Source: Ministeria vibrans ATCC 50519
Lineage: Eukaryota; Opisthokonta; Filasterea
Assembly (NCBI GenBank): GCA_943704425.1
Contig: CALSCP010002175.1
Coordinates: 5,475-59,842 of the forward strand
Direction of reading: 5' to 3'
Length of the DNA: 54,368 nucleotides
Under the pieces are notes generated by a model that made no database searches, was not told where the DNA came from, and saw only the letters and a list, made by a program, of their open reading frames with translations. Numbering within the stretch: the first letter of the stretch is position 1; the number at the start of each line of letters is the position of its first letter. Below, piece after piece: positions 10,577-20,429 of this stretch. The position numbers were made by a program, and so were the translations under genes.

Positions 10577-11156
10577 TTTCCAGCAGACGTGATTGTCTTC
10601 AACTGGGGCATTCACAACACTAACAACGACACCACACCCGGACAGGGCGACACTCCCACCCACTACCAGTCCCAACTCGCTCAGATCATCAGCCGCATTC
10701 GATCCACTCTTCCCTCCGCAAAACTTCTTTTTGCTCAGACCACTCCATTGCCTTACTCGGTCGAAAAGAATGATATTGTCATCAAACTGAACTCTGAAGC
10801 TCTGTACGTTCGTTTGACTCTTCATCACTTATTTTTCTCTCTATAGCTTGTTTTTCATTATAATCTCTATTTCTCCTCTATTAGGTCTCTTTTGGAAACT
10901 CCCTTCGTTCCCAATGTCAATTTGTACCAGAAGGTGATTGACAAGTGCGGTCCAGTCCCATACGACAATTGCTCAATCTCACTCAACTCTGTACCTTTGA
11001 AAAAAATATTACATATCTCTCACACACTCACAACTAACACATAACACACCCAATGTCTAATTTGTTTAGCCGGGACATCCGAATCCGCACTACACATCTG
11101 AAGGCTATGAATACCTTGCGACTTTTTTGGCGGAGGCTGTGCGTAAACTTCTTTGA
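10577..11156 (+). CDS. SGNH/GDSL-type hydrolase, 3' exons
   Basis: Exons 10577-10803, 10885-10990 and 11070-11156, joined in phase 2 and then phase 0, about 140 residues to a TGA. The fragment starts at VIVFNWGIHN, where SGNH enzymes carry the block III Asn. It ends with PGHPNPHYTSEGYEYLA, the expected place of the catalytic His before the last helix. The nucleophile block (GDS) and signal peptide would be upstream, in the gap. Probably an esterase or acyl-hydrolase; substrate unknown. The Asp normally three residues before the His is replaced by Pro-Gly sequence, so either an upstream Asp serves or the dyad is Ser-His. Confidence 0.7.
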
Positions 11157-11161
11157 TATAC

Positions 11162-11167
11162 AATAAA
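11162..11167 (+). terminator. AATAAA polyadenylation signal of the SGNH gene
   Basis: Hexamer six bases after the stop codon at 11154-11156, an unusually short 3' spacing. Confidence 0.5.
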
Positions 11168-11416
11168 TTTACGGAGACTGTCCGAAGTCAGACGTCGATC
11201 GCACCGCGCAATGCAAACCAGCCAGTCTGTAGATGTGTTGTTGCTGCGTAAGTCTGAGCATGTTTACTTTTCGTTGTCGAAGCGGATGAATGTCACACTC
11301 ATAGGGGTGTGTGTGTGTCAAAAGACGCGTGTAGTGCTTGTGCTGCAATTCGTCTCAAATCCACCGGATTGGTGTGACCTACAACGGGACATATATGTGT
11401 GACAGTATTGTCATTT

Positions 11417-12520
11417 TTAAAGAGATGTGTGGGAACTCATTTTACTGACATACTGAGCTGAGTGTGCGCCGCTCTTGATATGCCAATCAGGCGGGTGAAT
11501 TTGCGCGGTCGCCACTTCTTTCCGTTTATAATGATAATCATCGCATTGACGTTTATCTGGAATAGCATGTACAGAAATAGTGTGCATAGTGCAATGTTGA
11601 GATAGGAGAGAGTGACTGGAGTGAGAGTTGTCATCATTACTTACAAAGAACTTCCAAATTTGAATATTTGATATCTGAGAAGTGTACCTTCCCCTTCTTT
11701 GAACTACATTTTATGTCTGGCGTTGGCATCTCTGCATCTCTCGACTGTTCTGACTTCTGTATCTGAATTAATAACCACAATCAAACCTCAAAACTTGTTT
11801 CCTAAATCTTCTTCATTGTGTTTTATTTTGTTGTTGTTTTTTCGGTCAAAAGGAAAGGCTCTTCGCGACAGACGCAACAAGCGGAAGAACAGGCTTCCAC
11901 AGAGCCTCAGCAAACAAAATGCGGTCGCCCAAGAGACTAAGAAAGGTGCGCGACACAGCCGCAAGGGGGCGAGCAACGAGGCTATCAAAGGGCAGCTGCA
12001 GGAGCATTGTGGAAGGACCAGAGACGCCACATCCGCAAACGTCGTCAGATCACCTGAGACATTGTGCGCTTTAAATGCATCGCCCAGATGCTTCATATTG
12101 ACAAGATTGGCGTTTGTGAGACGACGCAGCAGAGGAACAAGCGCGGTCCACTGACTGAAGTACGGGTGGTGGCCCACAATGTCCTCGGTCGCACGCGTGT
12201 CCAGCTGCTGGGTGAGCGGTGAAATGCTCAGCATGCACAACGCCTCGCCGAGCGGGCAGTCGCTCATGCTGCTCACCAGCACTCCGTTGACAAAGAAGCG
12301 GCCACCGCCATCGACAACGGGAGCGTACACGCCACTCTTTGTGGCGTGTCCCACAGAAGTTCAGACATGGCTTTGGAGCCGTTAATGACCAGCTCACCAT
12401 TCATGATGACAGATTGGTTGGCCGCAGGTTTGAGGACAATGTCGCCATTGCCGTTGAAGAAAGCATCCCCACCAAGAGCACCAGTGAGCGTGGCGGCGAG
12501 GAGGACCAAAGCGAAAATCA
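11417..12520 (-). pseudogene. Damaged Hint-domain (hedgehog/intein-type) secreted protein gene
   Basis: The exon starting at 12520 encodes a signal peptide (MIFALVLLAATLTGALG; the start codon would be split A|TG by an upstream intron) and a Gly/Asn-rich stretch. At about 12347 the frame breaks. One frame over, the DNA encodes the C-terminal third of a Hint domain: GVYAPVVDGGGRFFVNGVL followed by VSS. The usual N-terminal Cys and the central two thirds of the Hint fold are absent, with no sequence between to hold them. Downstream, a GTCTCA...CTGCAG intron (11996-12060) would continue into LPFDSLVARPLAAV. Phase-compatible 3' exons 11762-11708, 11674-11645 and 11556-11417 end in a basic tail (stop 11417-11419); their link to the Hint part is tentative. 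Either a real deletion made a pseudogene or the assembly collapsed about 250-300 bp. Confidence 0.5.
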
Positions 12521-12805
12521 CTGTGAGAGGTTAAATTACTCCTCGAAATACAACAAAAAAACTCTCGTAATCAATCAACATAACTATGCGATACAGACCA
12601 TTAAGCCCAATATTTACAAGAAGCCAAGAACAGCGAGAGAATCGCCACAAGTCAACGAAAAGTCAACAAGAAAAAAAGGGGGAAAGAAGGAGTCCAATCT
12701 GAGTTCTAAGACTTTGGTCTCTTCCCGAGTTCTCAGTTTCTGACTTTTGTGTATTTTTTTTCTTTTTTTCTGAAGTCCGAACTTTTTGTACTTTTTTTGA
12801 AGTCC

Positions 12806-12809
<4 letters not shown>

Positions 12810-12901
<92 letters not shown>
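12810..12901. repeat. (CT)n microsatellite
   Basis: About 90 bp of pure CT directly after the stop (or possible 3' intron donor) of the FG-GAP/lipase/EGF gene, and upstream of the Hint gene on the minus strand. Confidence 0.9.
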
Positions 12902-12903
<2 letters not shown>

Positions 12904-12908
12904 GCAAA

Positions 12909-15900
12909 CTAAAGGTGCGTTGTGCGTACCTCAGCGACAGCCTGGAGTCCAGGAAGATCGATTTTGTTGCTCGACAGTTGGCGATTGAGGTCTCGCATGT
13001 TGACCATCTCTATTGTGGCTACATAGTCCTCCGCACCCATGGTGCTCAGTCGAGATGCTGTGCGCGCTAGCGCCAACGGCCTCGACCTCTTTTTCTTCCG
13101 GCGCAGAACAATAAAGGCCACGATGATCAGGCCGATTACCACCAACAGCAGCGCACCGCCTCCAGCTCCGATTATCAGTGGCATTGAATTACTAGCAGCA
13201 GCCGACGCAACAGCAAGTGTGTTGCCACAAGCAGTCCCATTATAGCCAGGAGAGCATGAGCAGGTGAATGAGTTGACGCCATCACTGCACGCACCGCCGT
13301 TCCCGCACGGATTACTGGCACACTCATTGACATTGATGGAGCATGTGGAGCCGATAAAGCCGGGTGGGCAGGTGCAGGTGTGACCGTTGACAATGTCGTT
13401 GCAGGTACCGCTGTTCTGGCACGGATTCGAGGCACACTCGTCAACGTTGGACGCGCAGGTGGCGCCGATAAAGCCGGGGACACATGTGCACGTATGCGAC
13501 GTTACGCCGTCGTTGCAGGACGCTCCGTTGGCACAGGGGTTGCTGGCACAGTCATTGATGTTGGACGAACAGGTAGGGCCGGTGAAGCCGGGTGGGCAGG
13601 TGCACGAGAAAGAGTTCACGTTGTCCGAGCAGGTACCGCCGTTCCCACACGGGCTGCTGGCGCACTCGTTCGAGTCGATCAAGCACGCTGCGCCGATAAA
13701 GCCGGGTGGGCAGGAACAGGCAAACGAACCGATACCATTTGTGCACGTACCACCGTTTCCACAGGGTGAGGAAGCACACTCCCCAAGGAAGGTCTCGCAA
13801 CTCACGCCAGTGAACGACTGTGGACAATCGCAGGCGACGTTGACACCGGTCGGCGTCAGCGTGACGCTCGTGTATGTCGTGTGGGGGCATATATCGCCGA
13901 CACTGCTGGTGTAATATACCATGAGTTCCATGGTGCCATCGGGGTTGCGCATGGCGGCGACCTGGGCTGTCGTCAGCGCCAAAGTCTGCGTACGGATAGT
14001 ACAATCCACCACAGTTGCATAGTTCCAGAAGAGGAGCTCCAGATATGCTCCGCCACCCGTGACGTACGCATATTCACTTTGCAAACCGAGGTCAGCATTT
14101 GACTCAAATTTCATCAAGTAGGTGCCCGGGAAGGTGTTGGCGAACGAAAAGACTTGCGTATTTGGGGCGAAGGAGTTGCCTAGTACCAAGTACAGCACTT
14201 CTGCCTGCCGACAACTACCAGAATTGCTGCACGGTGATGGTGCGCATAAGTCAACGCGAGTCTGGCACGTGGGACCAGTGAGTCCGTTGGGACACTCACA
14301 AGTGAATGATGCGACGCCGTCGACACAAACAAATGGCGGTTGACATGGACCGGACAAGCACTCGTCCACGTCGATTGAGCACGACGAGCCCGAAAAACCT
14401 GAGTCACAGGAGCACGTGTACCCATTGGTACCATCGGCACACGTTCCGCCATTTTGGCACGGGCTTGAGGAGCACCCATTAATGTTTGTGCCACACAAAG
14501 GATCATTGAAGCCGGGGGTGCAACTGCAATTGAACGAGTCGATGCCGTCGAAGCATGTGGCGCCGTTCAGGCACGGGCACGAGTTGCAGTCGTCGATGTT
14601 GATGGAGCATGTGGAGCCAGTATAGCCAGGTAGACAGGAACAGGAGAATGAATTGGTGCCATCGATGCACCAAACACTGTTCTCGCAGGGATGCGAGGTG
14701 CAGTCGTCGATATTGATGGAGCACGTCGGTCCGGTGAAGCCAGACAAACACATGCAAGTAAACTCGGCTGTTGGAACTGAGGACTGTGCAACTGCCGTAG
14801 GTGCAGGAACGGGCCCTATCGACGCACCAATGGTGTCGATGCACGATGCACCGTTCTGGCACGGGGCTGAAGCGCAATTGTCATTGATAACGGCACACGT
14901 GGGCCCTGTGTAGGCCGAAGGGCAAGTGCAGAGAAATCCATTAGTCAGGTCGGTGCAAGTGCCCCCATTTGCACATGGGGATGACGCACACGAGTCCACC
15001 TGGACATCAGAACATGTGTATCCCGAGAAGCCAGTTGGGCACACACACGCATACAAGCCAATTAAGGTGTTGATACACGTCGCTCCGTTATGGCATGGGC
15101 CTGACGTGCACATATCAAGAATGGGAGCAGAGCTGAGGCGGATATTGTAGTTGTCAGCTCCATACACTGTGAGAAACAAAGAGCCAGTCAAAGAAGTGAT
15201 TTCAAGAGCTGCCACTTCACCAATTCGAGGCGTCGTCTTTGGAGTTAGAGTGATTCGCAGCTCGAAGGACCGGCCGAAGGTATCATTCAGATACCAACAG
15301 GAGGCGGCAGCAACAGTACATGTCACTGGCACAGCAGTGCCACTCACGAGCATGTTATCGATGAACACGTCACCATCGTTGTTGTCGTCCACAATTGTTT
15401 GAGAGCCAAGGTTGCTGGACACAAAGTGGTACTTGTCTCGAGCTCCAAAGCCAAATATCGTCTTGGTTCCGCCTTTGCTGTAAAAGGTGTCTTGCATGTT
15501 CGTGCCACCCCAAAGAACGCGGTCGGTGTCGTCAGAGTAGATAGTACGACCAGGAAGGACGCTCAAATCTCTTTTCTCGCCAGACAAGTATGGGAAACTT
15601 GCATCTGATAGCTCACCTCCAAAATGACTAAATGCATTCCAAGTGTTCGGTGGCACAATCGAATAGGCAGCAGGTTGCCCAGAGTCCACATTGAATGCTG
15701 TAAGCAAACTTGCCACATAGTGATTTCCAAAGTTATTACCTCTGGCCTCCTCAGGTTTCTCGTAGATCATCACGATTTGTGCAATTTGTTTGTTCACAAG
15801 ATTTATATTGTTAGGGTTTGCCAGATAGCTAGTTGAGTTGTACGAAGAGACACTAACGTAGCTCTCACCATCGTCACATTTAGGACCAGGGTTGTCAAAG

Positions 15901-17624
15901 GCAGCAACGTATTTAGACAAAGCGGATCCCAAGGTGTGTGCGAGAAAACCGCCAAGAGAATGACCAGTGAAACTCAGAGTGCTGACGCAGGCATCAGCAT
16001 TCACCGCCTGATTTACGATACCTGCGAATTTAAGCGCCGAATGTGACTGTAGAACAGTTGAACAGGCTGCCAGACCAGCGTCGGCAACCCCATCCCCGGT
16101 TGTAGGTATGTACCCTGAAAAAGGTACCCAAGAGTCACGTGTCTCTGTACCTCTGCTTGCTAGGACAATTTCGCCAGTGAACTTACGATACGCTGTGCCA
16201 TAATAGCCAAATTCTTGAAACCGCCCCGGACAAGACATGTACACGCACCAACCGTAAGGCAGACCAGTGTTGGACGCATCCTGGTAGACGTGCTCGCTCA
16301 ATTGGATATATTCATAAGGTGTAACAGTGGAATTCCCCCACGGCGAGCACACAAAGGTTGCATTGTTCATCAGCAATGATGTAGAAACCGTATCGGCCGT
16401 CACAACATCAATTTTTCCGTCGCCATTCACGTCCGCAACTGCCACTCCAAACGGCTCCTCCCCCGTCTCAAAGCTGCCCCCAGGCACAAAGGTCCCGTCT
16501 CCATTGCCAACAAGCACGCCAAGACCATCCACATTTCCCGTAAAGTAGTTGAAAAAATGTCCAAATAAAATGTCCTGGTTTCCCTCTCCGCTGACGTCGG
16601 CAACAGCAATTGAGTATTCTGCACGACTCACAAACGTGTTGTCTACCGAGGAAAACAACGTCGTCGAGCCACCTGTGCCGATTAGCACGGAGATCGAGCT
16701 CTCATAGTACGAGTACACGCCAGTGCTGAGCCCCCAATAGCCATAATTAGAAGTTGCAACATCAGGCACACCGTCACCGTTGAAGTCTCCCACGGCAATG
16801 CCATACGGGTCGTAGCCAACCTTGTAGCTACTGTGGAACTGAAACAGACCGTTTCCGCGTCCCACCAGAACAGAAACTAGATAATCGTTGTCCCTACCCC
16901 ACAGATCATCGTAGTTCGTAAAGGCAATATCCAACACACCATCATTGTTGAAGTCTGAAGAGACAATGCCAAATGGGCGCGATTCGTCTTCATACGTGCT
17001 CCTTGAATCGAAATTACCATCACCACGCCCAAGACGGACCGAGACGGTCTCATCGTAAGTGTCCGTGGTGGCAAAGTCTTGATTCCCGTCGTTATTAAAG
17101 TCGGCCGCAATGACCTCTGCCGGATACCACCCGACATACTCGTGCATGGCGGCATTGAACGTACCATTACCACGCCCAAGTAGAATTGACACTGTTTGGC
17201 CTCCCATGTTTGCAGTAATAATGTCTGGCTTTCCGTCGTTGTTGAAATCCGCAACGGCGAGACCCAGTGGATTTTTGTTGTACTTGGTGCCGGCAGATGT
17301 CAACGTGGAATAATGAACGGGTGGAAGGAATGACCCTTTCAACGTGCACGCATTGAGGCGCACCGACACCCTGTTGTTCGTATGGTCCGTGTAGATCATA
17401 TCCGGCCATTGGTCGTGGTTCACGTCGGCCAGCTTCACTCGCGACGGTTTGCCGTCATTTTCGATACGTGCGGACTCAAAAGAGATCGTCGCAGATACGG
17501 TACTCGCGAGAGCCAGTACAACGACGACGAACGTCAACAAGGCTGAAAGAAGAAATAGATTAGAATTTCCGAGAAAAAACGAACACTCGAAAACACAGAG
17601 CCCATAAACCCAACATCTCTCCAT
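12909..17624 (-). CDS. FG-GAP propeller, lipase-like, EGF-repeat single-pass receptor-like protein
   Basis: One 1571-codon frame. A hydrophobic N-terminus (residues about 22-45) serves as signal peptide. Residues about 60-410 hold seven FG-GAP/VCBS blades, each with a DxNxDG-type calcium loop (e.g. ADFNNDGKPDI), the count of an integrin-alpha propeller. Residues about 430-700 form an alpha/beta-hydrolase with class 3 lipase features; GHSLGG places the nucleophile at Ser556. Then come about 13 EGF-like modules (from about 835), the eighth interrupted by a roughly 130-residue insert (about 1138-1265). A membrane span (about 1480-1502) is followed by RRKKKR stop-transfer and a roughly 70-residue tail containing EDYVATIEM, a possible phosphotyrosine site. 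A TTTCTTCTTTCAG near residue 27 could be an acceptor, so the first exon is uncertain. GAG|GTACGC three codons from the end could be a donor, so the true tail may differ. Probably a surface adhesion or receptor protein; catalysis untested. Confidence 0.85.
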   Translation of the reverse strand: MERCWVYGLCVFECSFFLGNSNLFLLSALLTFVVVVLALASTVSATISFESARIENDGKPSRVKLADVNHDQWPDMIYTDHTNNRVSVRLNACTLKGSFLPPVHYSTLTSAGTKYNKNPLGLAVADFNNDGKPDIITANMGGQTVSILLGRGNGTFNAAMHEYVGWYPAEVIAADFNNDGNQDFATTDTYDETVSVRLGRGDGNFDSRSTYEDESRPFGIVSSDFNNDGVLDIAFTNYDDLWGRDNDYLVSVLVGRGNGLFQFHSSYKVGYDPYGIAVGDFNGDGVPDVATSNYGYWGLSTGVYSYYESSISVLIGTGGSTTLFSSVDNTFVSRAEYSIAVADVSGEGNQDILFGHFFNYFTGNVDGLGVLVGNGDGTFVPGGSFETGEEPFGVAVADVNGDGKIDVVTADTVSTSLLMNNATFVCSPWGNSTVTPYEYIQLSEHVYQDASNTGLPYGWCVYMSCPGRFQEFGYYGTAYRKFTGEIVLASRGTETRDSWVPFSGYIPTTGDGVADAGLAACSTVLQSHSALKFAGIVNQAVNADACVSTLSFTGHSLGGFLAHTLGSALSKYVAAFDNPGPKCDDGESYVSVSSYNSTSYLANPNNINLVNKQIAQIVMIYEKPEEARGNNFGNHYVASLLTAFNVDSGQPAAYSIVPPNTWNAFSHFGGELSDASFPYLSGEKRDLSVLPGRTIYSDDTDRVLWGGTNMQDTFYSKGGTKTIFGFGARDKYHFVSSNLGSQTIVDDNNDGDVFIDNMLVSGTAVPVTCTVAAASCWYLNDTFGRSFELRITLTPKTTPRIGEVAALEITSLTGSLFLTVYGADNYNIRLSSAPILDMCTSGPCHNGATCINTLIGLYACVCPTGFSGYTCSDVQVDSCASSPCANGGTCTDLTNGFLCTCPSAYTGPTCAVINDNCASAPCQNGASCIDTIGASIGPVPAPTAVAQSSVPTAEFTCMCLSGFTGPTCSINIDDCTSHPCENSVWCIDGTNSFSCSCLPGYTGSTCSINIDDCNSCPCLNGATCFDGIDSFNCSCTPGFNDPLCGTNINGCSSSPCQNGGTCADGTNGYTCSCDSGFSGSSCSIDVDECLSGPCQPPFVCVDGVASFTCECPNGLTGPTCQTRVDLCAPSPCSNSGSCRQAEVLYLVLGNSFAPNTQVFSFANTFPGTYLMKFESNADLGLQSEYAYVTGGGAYLELLFWNYATVVDCTIRTQTLALTTAQVAAMRNPDGTMELMVYYTSSVGDICPHTTYTSVTLTPTGVNVACDCPQSFTGVSCETFLGECASSPCGNGGTCTNGIGSFACSCPPGFIGAACLIDSNECASSPCGNGGTCSDNVNSFSCTCPPGFTGPTCSSNINDCASNPCANGASCNDGVTSHTCTCVPGFIGATCASNVDECASNPCQNSGTCNDIVNGHTCTCPPGFIGSTCSINVNECASNPCGNGGACSDGVNSFTCSCSPGYNGTACGNTLAVASAAASNSMPLIIGAGGGALLLVVIGLIIVAFIVLRRKKKRSRPLALARTASRLSTMGAEDYVATIEMVNMRDLNRQLSSNKIDLPGLQAVAEVRTTHL

Positions 17625-18770
17625 ATCCCAACAAAAATGATATCCCTAGCCGCAAGTCTTACACCCATCTGTCATTCAAAACCGAACAACTCAGTACATT
17701 GGGTACAACGAGTCAACGACAGCCCAGTACAACGACAAGTCGACAAAGGGGAGAATTTTATTATTATTATTTTGTACGAGGAAAAATAATAATCAGGGGA
17801 AAAAAAAAACAGTATGGCATAGCCCAGTGCATGTCATTAATGTCATACGCCAGTTGAGTGAGTTGACATTACAGAGCCCAAATTTACACTATGGGCCCAG
17901 GGAAATGGCTCAAGCCAAGATTTTCCCAGGCGATATAAAATCAATAGGTCTTCCCACCGTCCCACCCCGAGCTCATATACCATCAACGCTATCCGACTAA
18001 TCCGAGTTTATCCAAGAAAAATAGAAAATTCAAAGAAATAGACTCTTGTTGGCGCTGCATATATTTTCTCCATAAAATTTTCAAAAATTTGTCAAAATGA
18101 ACGAGAGAACGCACAAAAATAAAACAGGAACAGTCCGCTACTTGATAAGCGCAAGCAACACCACACCAGTACCAGCTACCCAACACGCAGCAGCACAAAG
18201 GGAACCGCGGGACGCTCAGGGGCGACGTAGAACGGAAAATGAACGGAAAATGCAACCTCCAAAACGAAGCGTTTCTTACCGTTCTTTGACATCTTGAATA
18301 CTCCTCGGCAGTCGGCTCGGCTTCCTCGCAGACGCTATCGACGCGGAAAGCCACTCGACCACTATTCCGAAAGACAAAAGATTTATTGAAATTTCATGAA
18401 AATTTCATAAATCATTAAATTTTTTCAGGTTGAAGATCACCTGTCCATTTGGGCTTGGGCAAGTTGGCTTTAGTTTAAATAAATAGTTGCCGATGTGCCT
18501 CACTTGCCAGCAGCGAGGCCACTAGATCTATAGTTTTCGACGCATAATCCCACTCTTTGGCGTCTTTGCGGAGTGCGCCGGACTCTGTCCCACTCCGGTT
18601 ATAACCAAAATCGGTTTGACCCCTGGGGGAACCCTCGTTGAGGAGCAAAAAAAAAAAGCACTTTCTACCCTCATTGGAGGCCTCTACAAGCCTCATTCAT
18701 GTAACCTACGGACGATAGACCCTTTTTAGGGCGACTTTAGACGTTCAAAATGTCAAAAAAAAAAAAAAAC
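17625..18770. other. Gene-poor region upstream of the FG-GAP gene
   Basis: Promoter side of the minus-strand receptor gene, then AT-rich and mixed sequence. A near-repeat of GTACAACGA with CAACGACA lies at about 17703-17740. On the minus strand, a short ATG at 18292 (M-S-K-N) runs into a GTAAGA donor, but I find no convincing following exon. A 17989-18354 minus frame is open but resembles nothing known. No confident gene. Confidence 0.4.
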
Positions 18771-18772
18771 TT

Positions 18773-19020
18773 TCAAGAGGGAACTTTCAAGTCGTGGTTC
18801 AGTTTGACGAGATCATCATCTAACACGTCGATGAGGTCGTCGGCTTCCTCGGTAGCTGCACGCTGCGCTGCAACGAGTCCAGTATCAGTCCACCGGAGCC
18901 CTTCCGGCGAGATGCGCGACTTGGTGGCGCAGGTTCGGCGACGGGAAGTAAACGGCGATATCGCAAACTTCCGGGTTGGCGTAAAACTCGGAGTTTGACC
19001 TGGTTCCCTGGCCGATCCTG
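18773..19020 (-). CDS. Possible terminal exon of an unidentified gene
   Basis: After a TTAG acceptor (19021-19022), an 82-codon frame runs to TGA at 18773-18775. Its beginning is basic and Ser/Thr-rich, like a disordered nuclear or phosphorylated tail. Its end is an acidic amphipathic helix (EEADDLIDVLDDDLVKLNHD), which looks like real coding sequence. A second minus frame over the same DNA (18885-19154) is also open, so the choice is not certain. Upstream exons were not identified. Family unknown. Confidence 0.3.
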
Positions 19021-20240
19021 CTAATAGTCATGTCCTGTTTTGACCAACCTGTGACACCCATATTAGGGAGTCCGGCGCACTCCGTCTTTGCTCGAGTTTT
19101 GTCACGTTTGCAGGCGGTGGTCGCGGTGCAGGCAGGCGGGCGGCCGCCACTCACTCACTCTGAGTCACTCAGTGTACACAGTCACTTCGGTTGTTCTGTT
19201 GAAGTTTGAAGTTTTTCACTTTTTTGTCGATTGTTCAGCTTTGTCTTCAGCTTTGTCTTTCCCCACCGAATTCATGATATGGTGGAAAACCTCTACACAT
19301 AAGACGTTTACCTCTATGAAACGGAAGGCAACGGGTGACAGTCGGGTGTGTACAATAGTGTCGTGTGGGCGAGAGGAGAGCGGTTTATTCATCGAACAGA
19401 ATGATCAAATTTTGAGACAAAAAAATCGCTTTTTTTGCGTTTGCCGGGGCAAGCCAAAGCCCGACGTGAAGCGGCCAAGAAGAAGAGGCGTGTCAAGCCA
19501 GGCACACCCATGGCTGCTTCTCGCTACTCGAGCAACTCCACCAGAATACGCACGCGAGCGACGCGGACGCTGACAGGACGCTGACAGGACGCTGACAGAA
19601 CGGAGACAGAACGAAGATTCAACGAAAACAGAACGCTGACATCGACGATGGCTCCGCTGGCGCATCAACTTCAACTGAATCCCTATCACGTTTGTGAGCA
19701 GGCGCGACGCGGCCGTGCAGAGTGCGTGTGAGATGGACGACAGAGAAGTTCGTTGGCGCCAGCCAACAAGAAGGGACACGACACTCCCCTTGCTCGACTT
19801 CCTGGGGCAAGCTGAAGAACTGTCTGCTGCGACGCCTTGCATTGCGCGTTGGTAGCATGACTGTGTCCCAGTGGGCGACTGAGAGGGTATAAGGTGCCGA
19901 AGGAGGCGTGGCGGGGTCAGCAGAGCGACAGCCGAACGACAGCCTCTGTCGCGCAACCACGAGCGGCTGAAGCGTCTTTGGGTTGTCGTGGAGGGGAGCA
20001 TCCTTGGAGAAGTCGAAGTCGCACATCTAGTCTATCTAGACTGCCGACTAAGTAGAGACTAGGTGAAACACATTCATTAATTTAGAGAGACTATAGTCGG
20101 AGTTCAGTCGAAGACCTCAGACTACTAACTCCCAAGAAGTAGTCAAACTCCACCCTCCACCCTTACAGTGAGTTATATTTATTTTATAACATATCATAGA
20201 TATACTACACTCACAACCAAAGACGGCGTGCGCTGAAACG
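19021..20240. other. Region with decayed open frames, no confident gene
   Basis: Several partial frames look half-coding: a plus-strand basic stretch near 19440-19575 (KARREAAKKKRRVKPGT), and a plus frame starting at 19648 (MAPLAHQLQLNPYHV) that stops and seems to continue one frame over (RRDTTLPLLDFLGQ) near 19730-19855. Minus ORFs 19405-20001 and 19619-20026 overlap these. The pattern suits an old, frameshifted element or pseudogene; I cannot name it. The final 200 bp lead into the HSP70 promoter. Confidence 0.35.
19566..19598. repeat. Three tandem copies of an 11-bp unit
   Basis: GACGCTGACAG occurs three times in exact tandem, followed by degenerate copies to about 19612. Eleven bp does not keep frame, which argues against coding use here. 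Confidence 0.8.
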
Positions 20241-20270
20241 GCGTCGATGCTTCGAGACGAGTCTTTCTTT

Positions 20271-20294
20271 TTCCAGACGTTTCCAGCATTTTCT
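20271..20294 (+). promoter_or_regulatory. Heat-shock-element-like array of HSP70
   Basis: Units TTCca-GAcgt-TTCca-GCatt-TTCtc at 5-bp spacing resemble alternating TTC/GAA pentamers of heat shock elements, with imperfect GAA units. They lie about 20-45 bp upstream of the TATA box, the normal place for HSF binding. Confidence 0.5.
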
Positions 20295-20314
20295 CGCACA
20301 ATATTTCTCGACAG

Positions 20315-20321
20315 TATAAAA
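20315..20321 (+). promoter_or_regulatory. TATA box of HSP70
   Basis: TATAAAA, 109 bp before the HSP70 ATG and just after the heat-shock-like element. It is the clearest TATA box in the window. Confidence 0.6.
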
Positions 20322-20429
20322 GCGCCGAAAAAATTCATTTTCCCGTCACTCTTTTCTCACTCTTTCACCCCCAAACCATTACCAAAACACACATTCTTAC
20401 ACTTAAACCTACACTCAACCAACAACAGC

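Noticed and set aside
17989-18354. 121-aa minus ORF
   Set aside because: Its start is a GTG, it crosses a consensus GTAAGA donor, and composition after that point is Phe/Cys-rich noise.
19437-19574. Histone H3-like or CENP-A-like fragment (KKKRRVKPGT)
   Set aside because: Only about ten residues resemble H3 and the following sequence does not; no start or histone fold continues.
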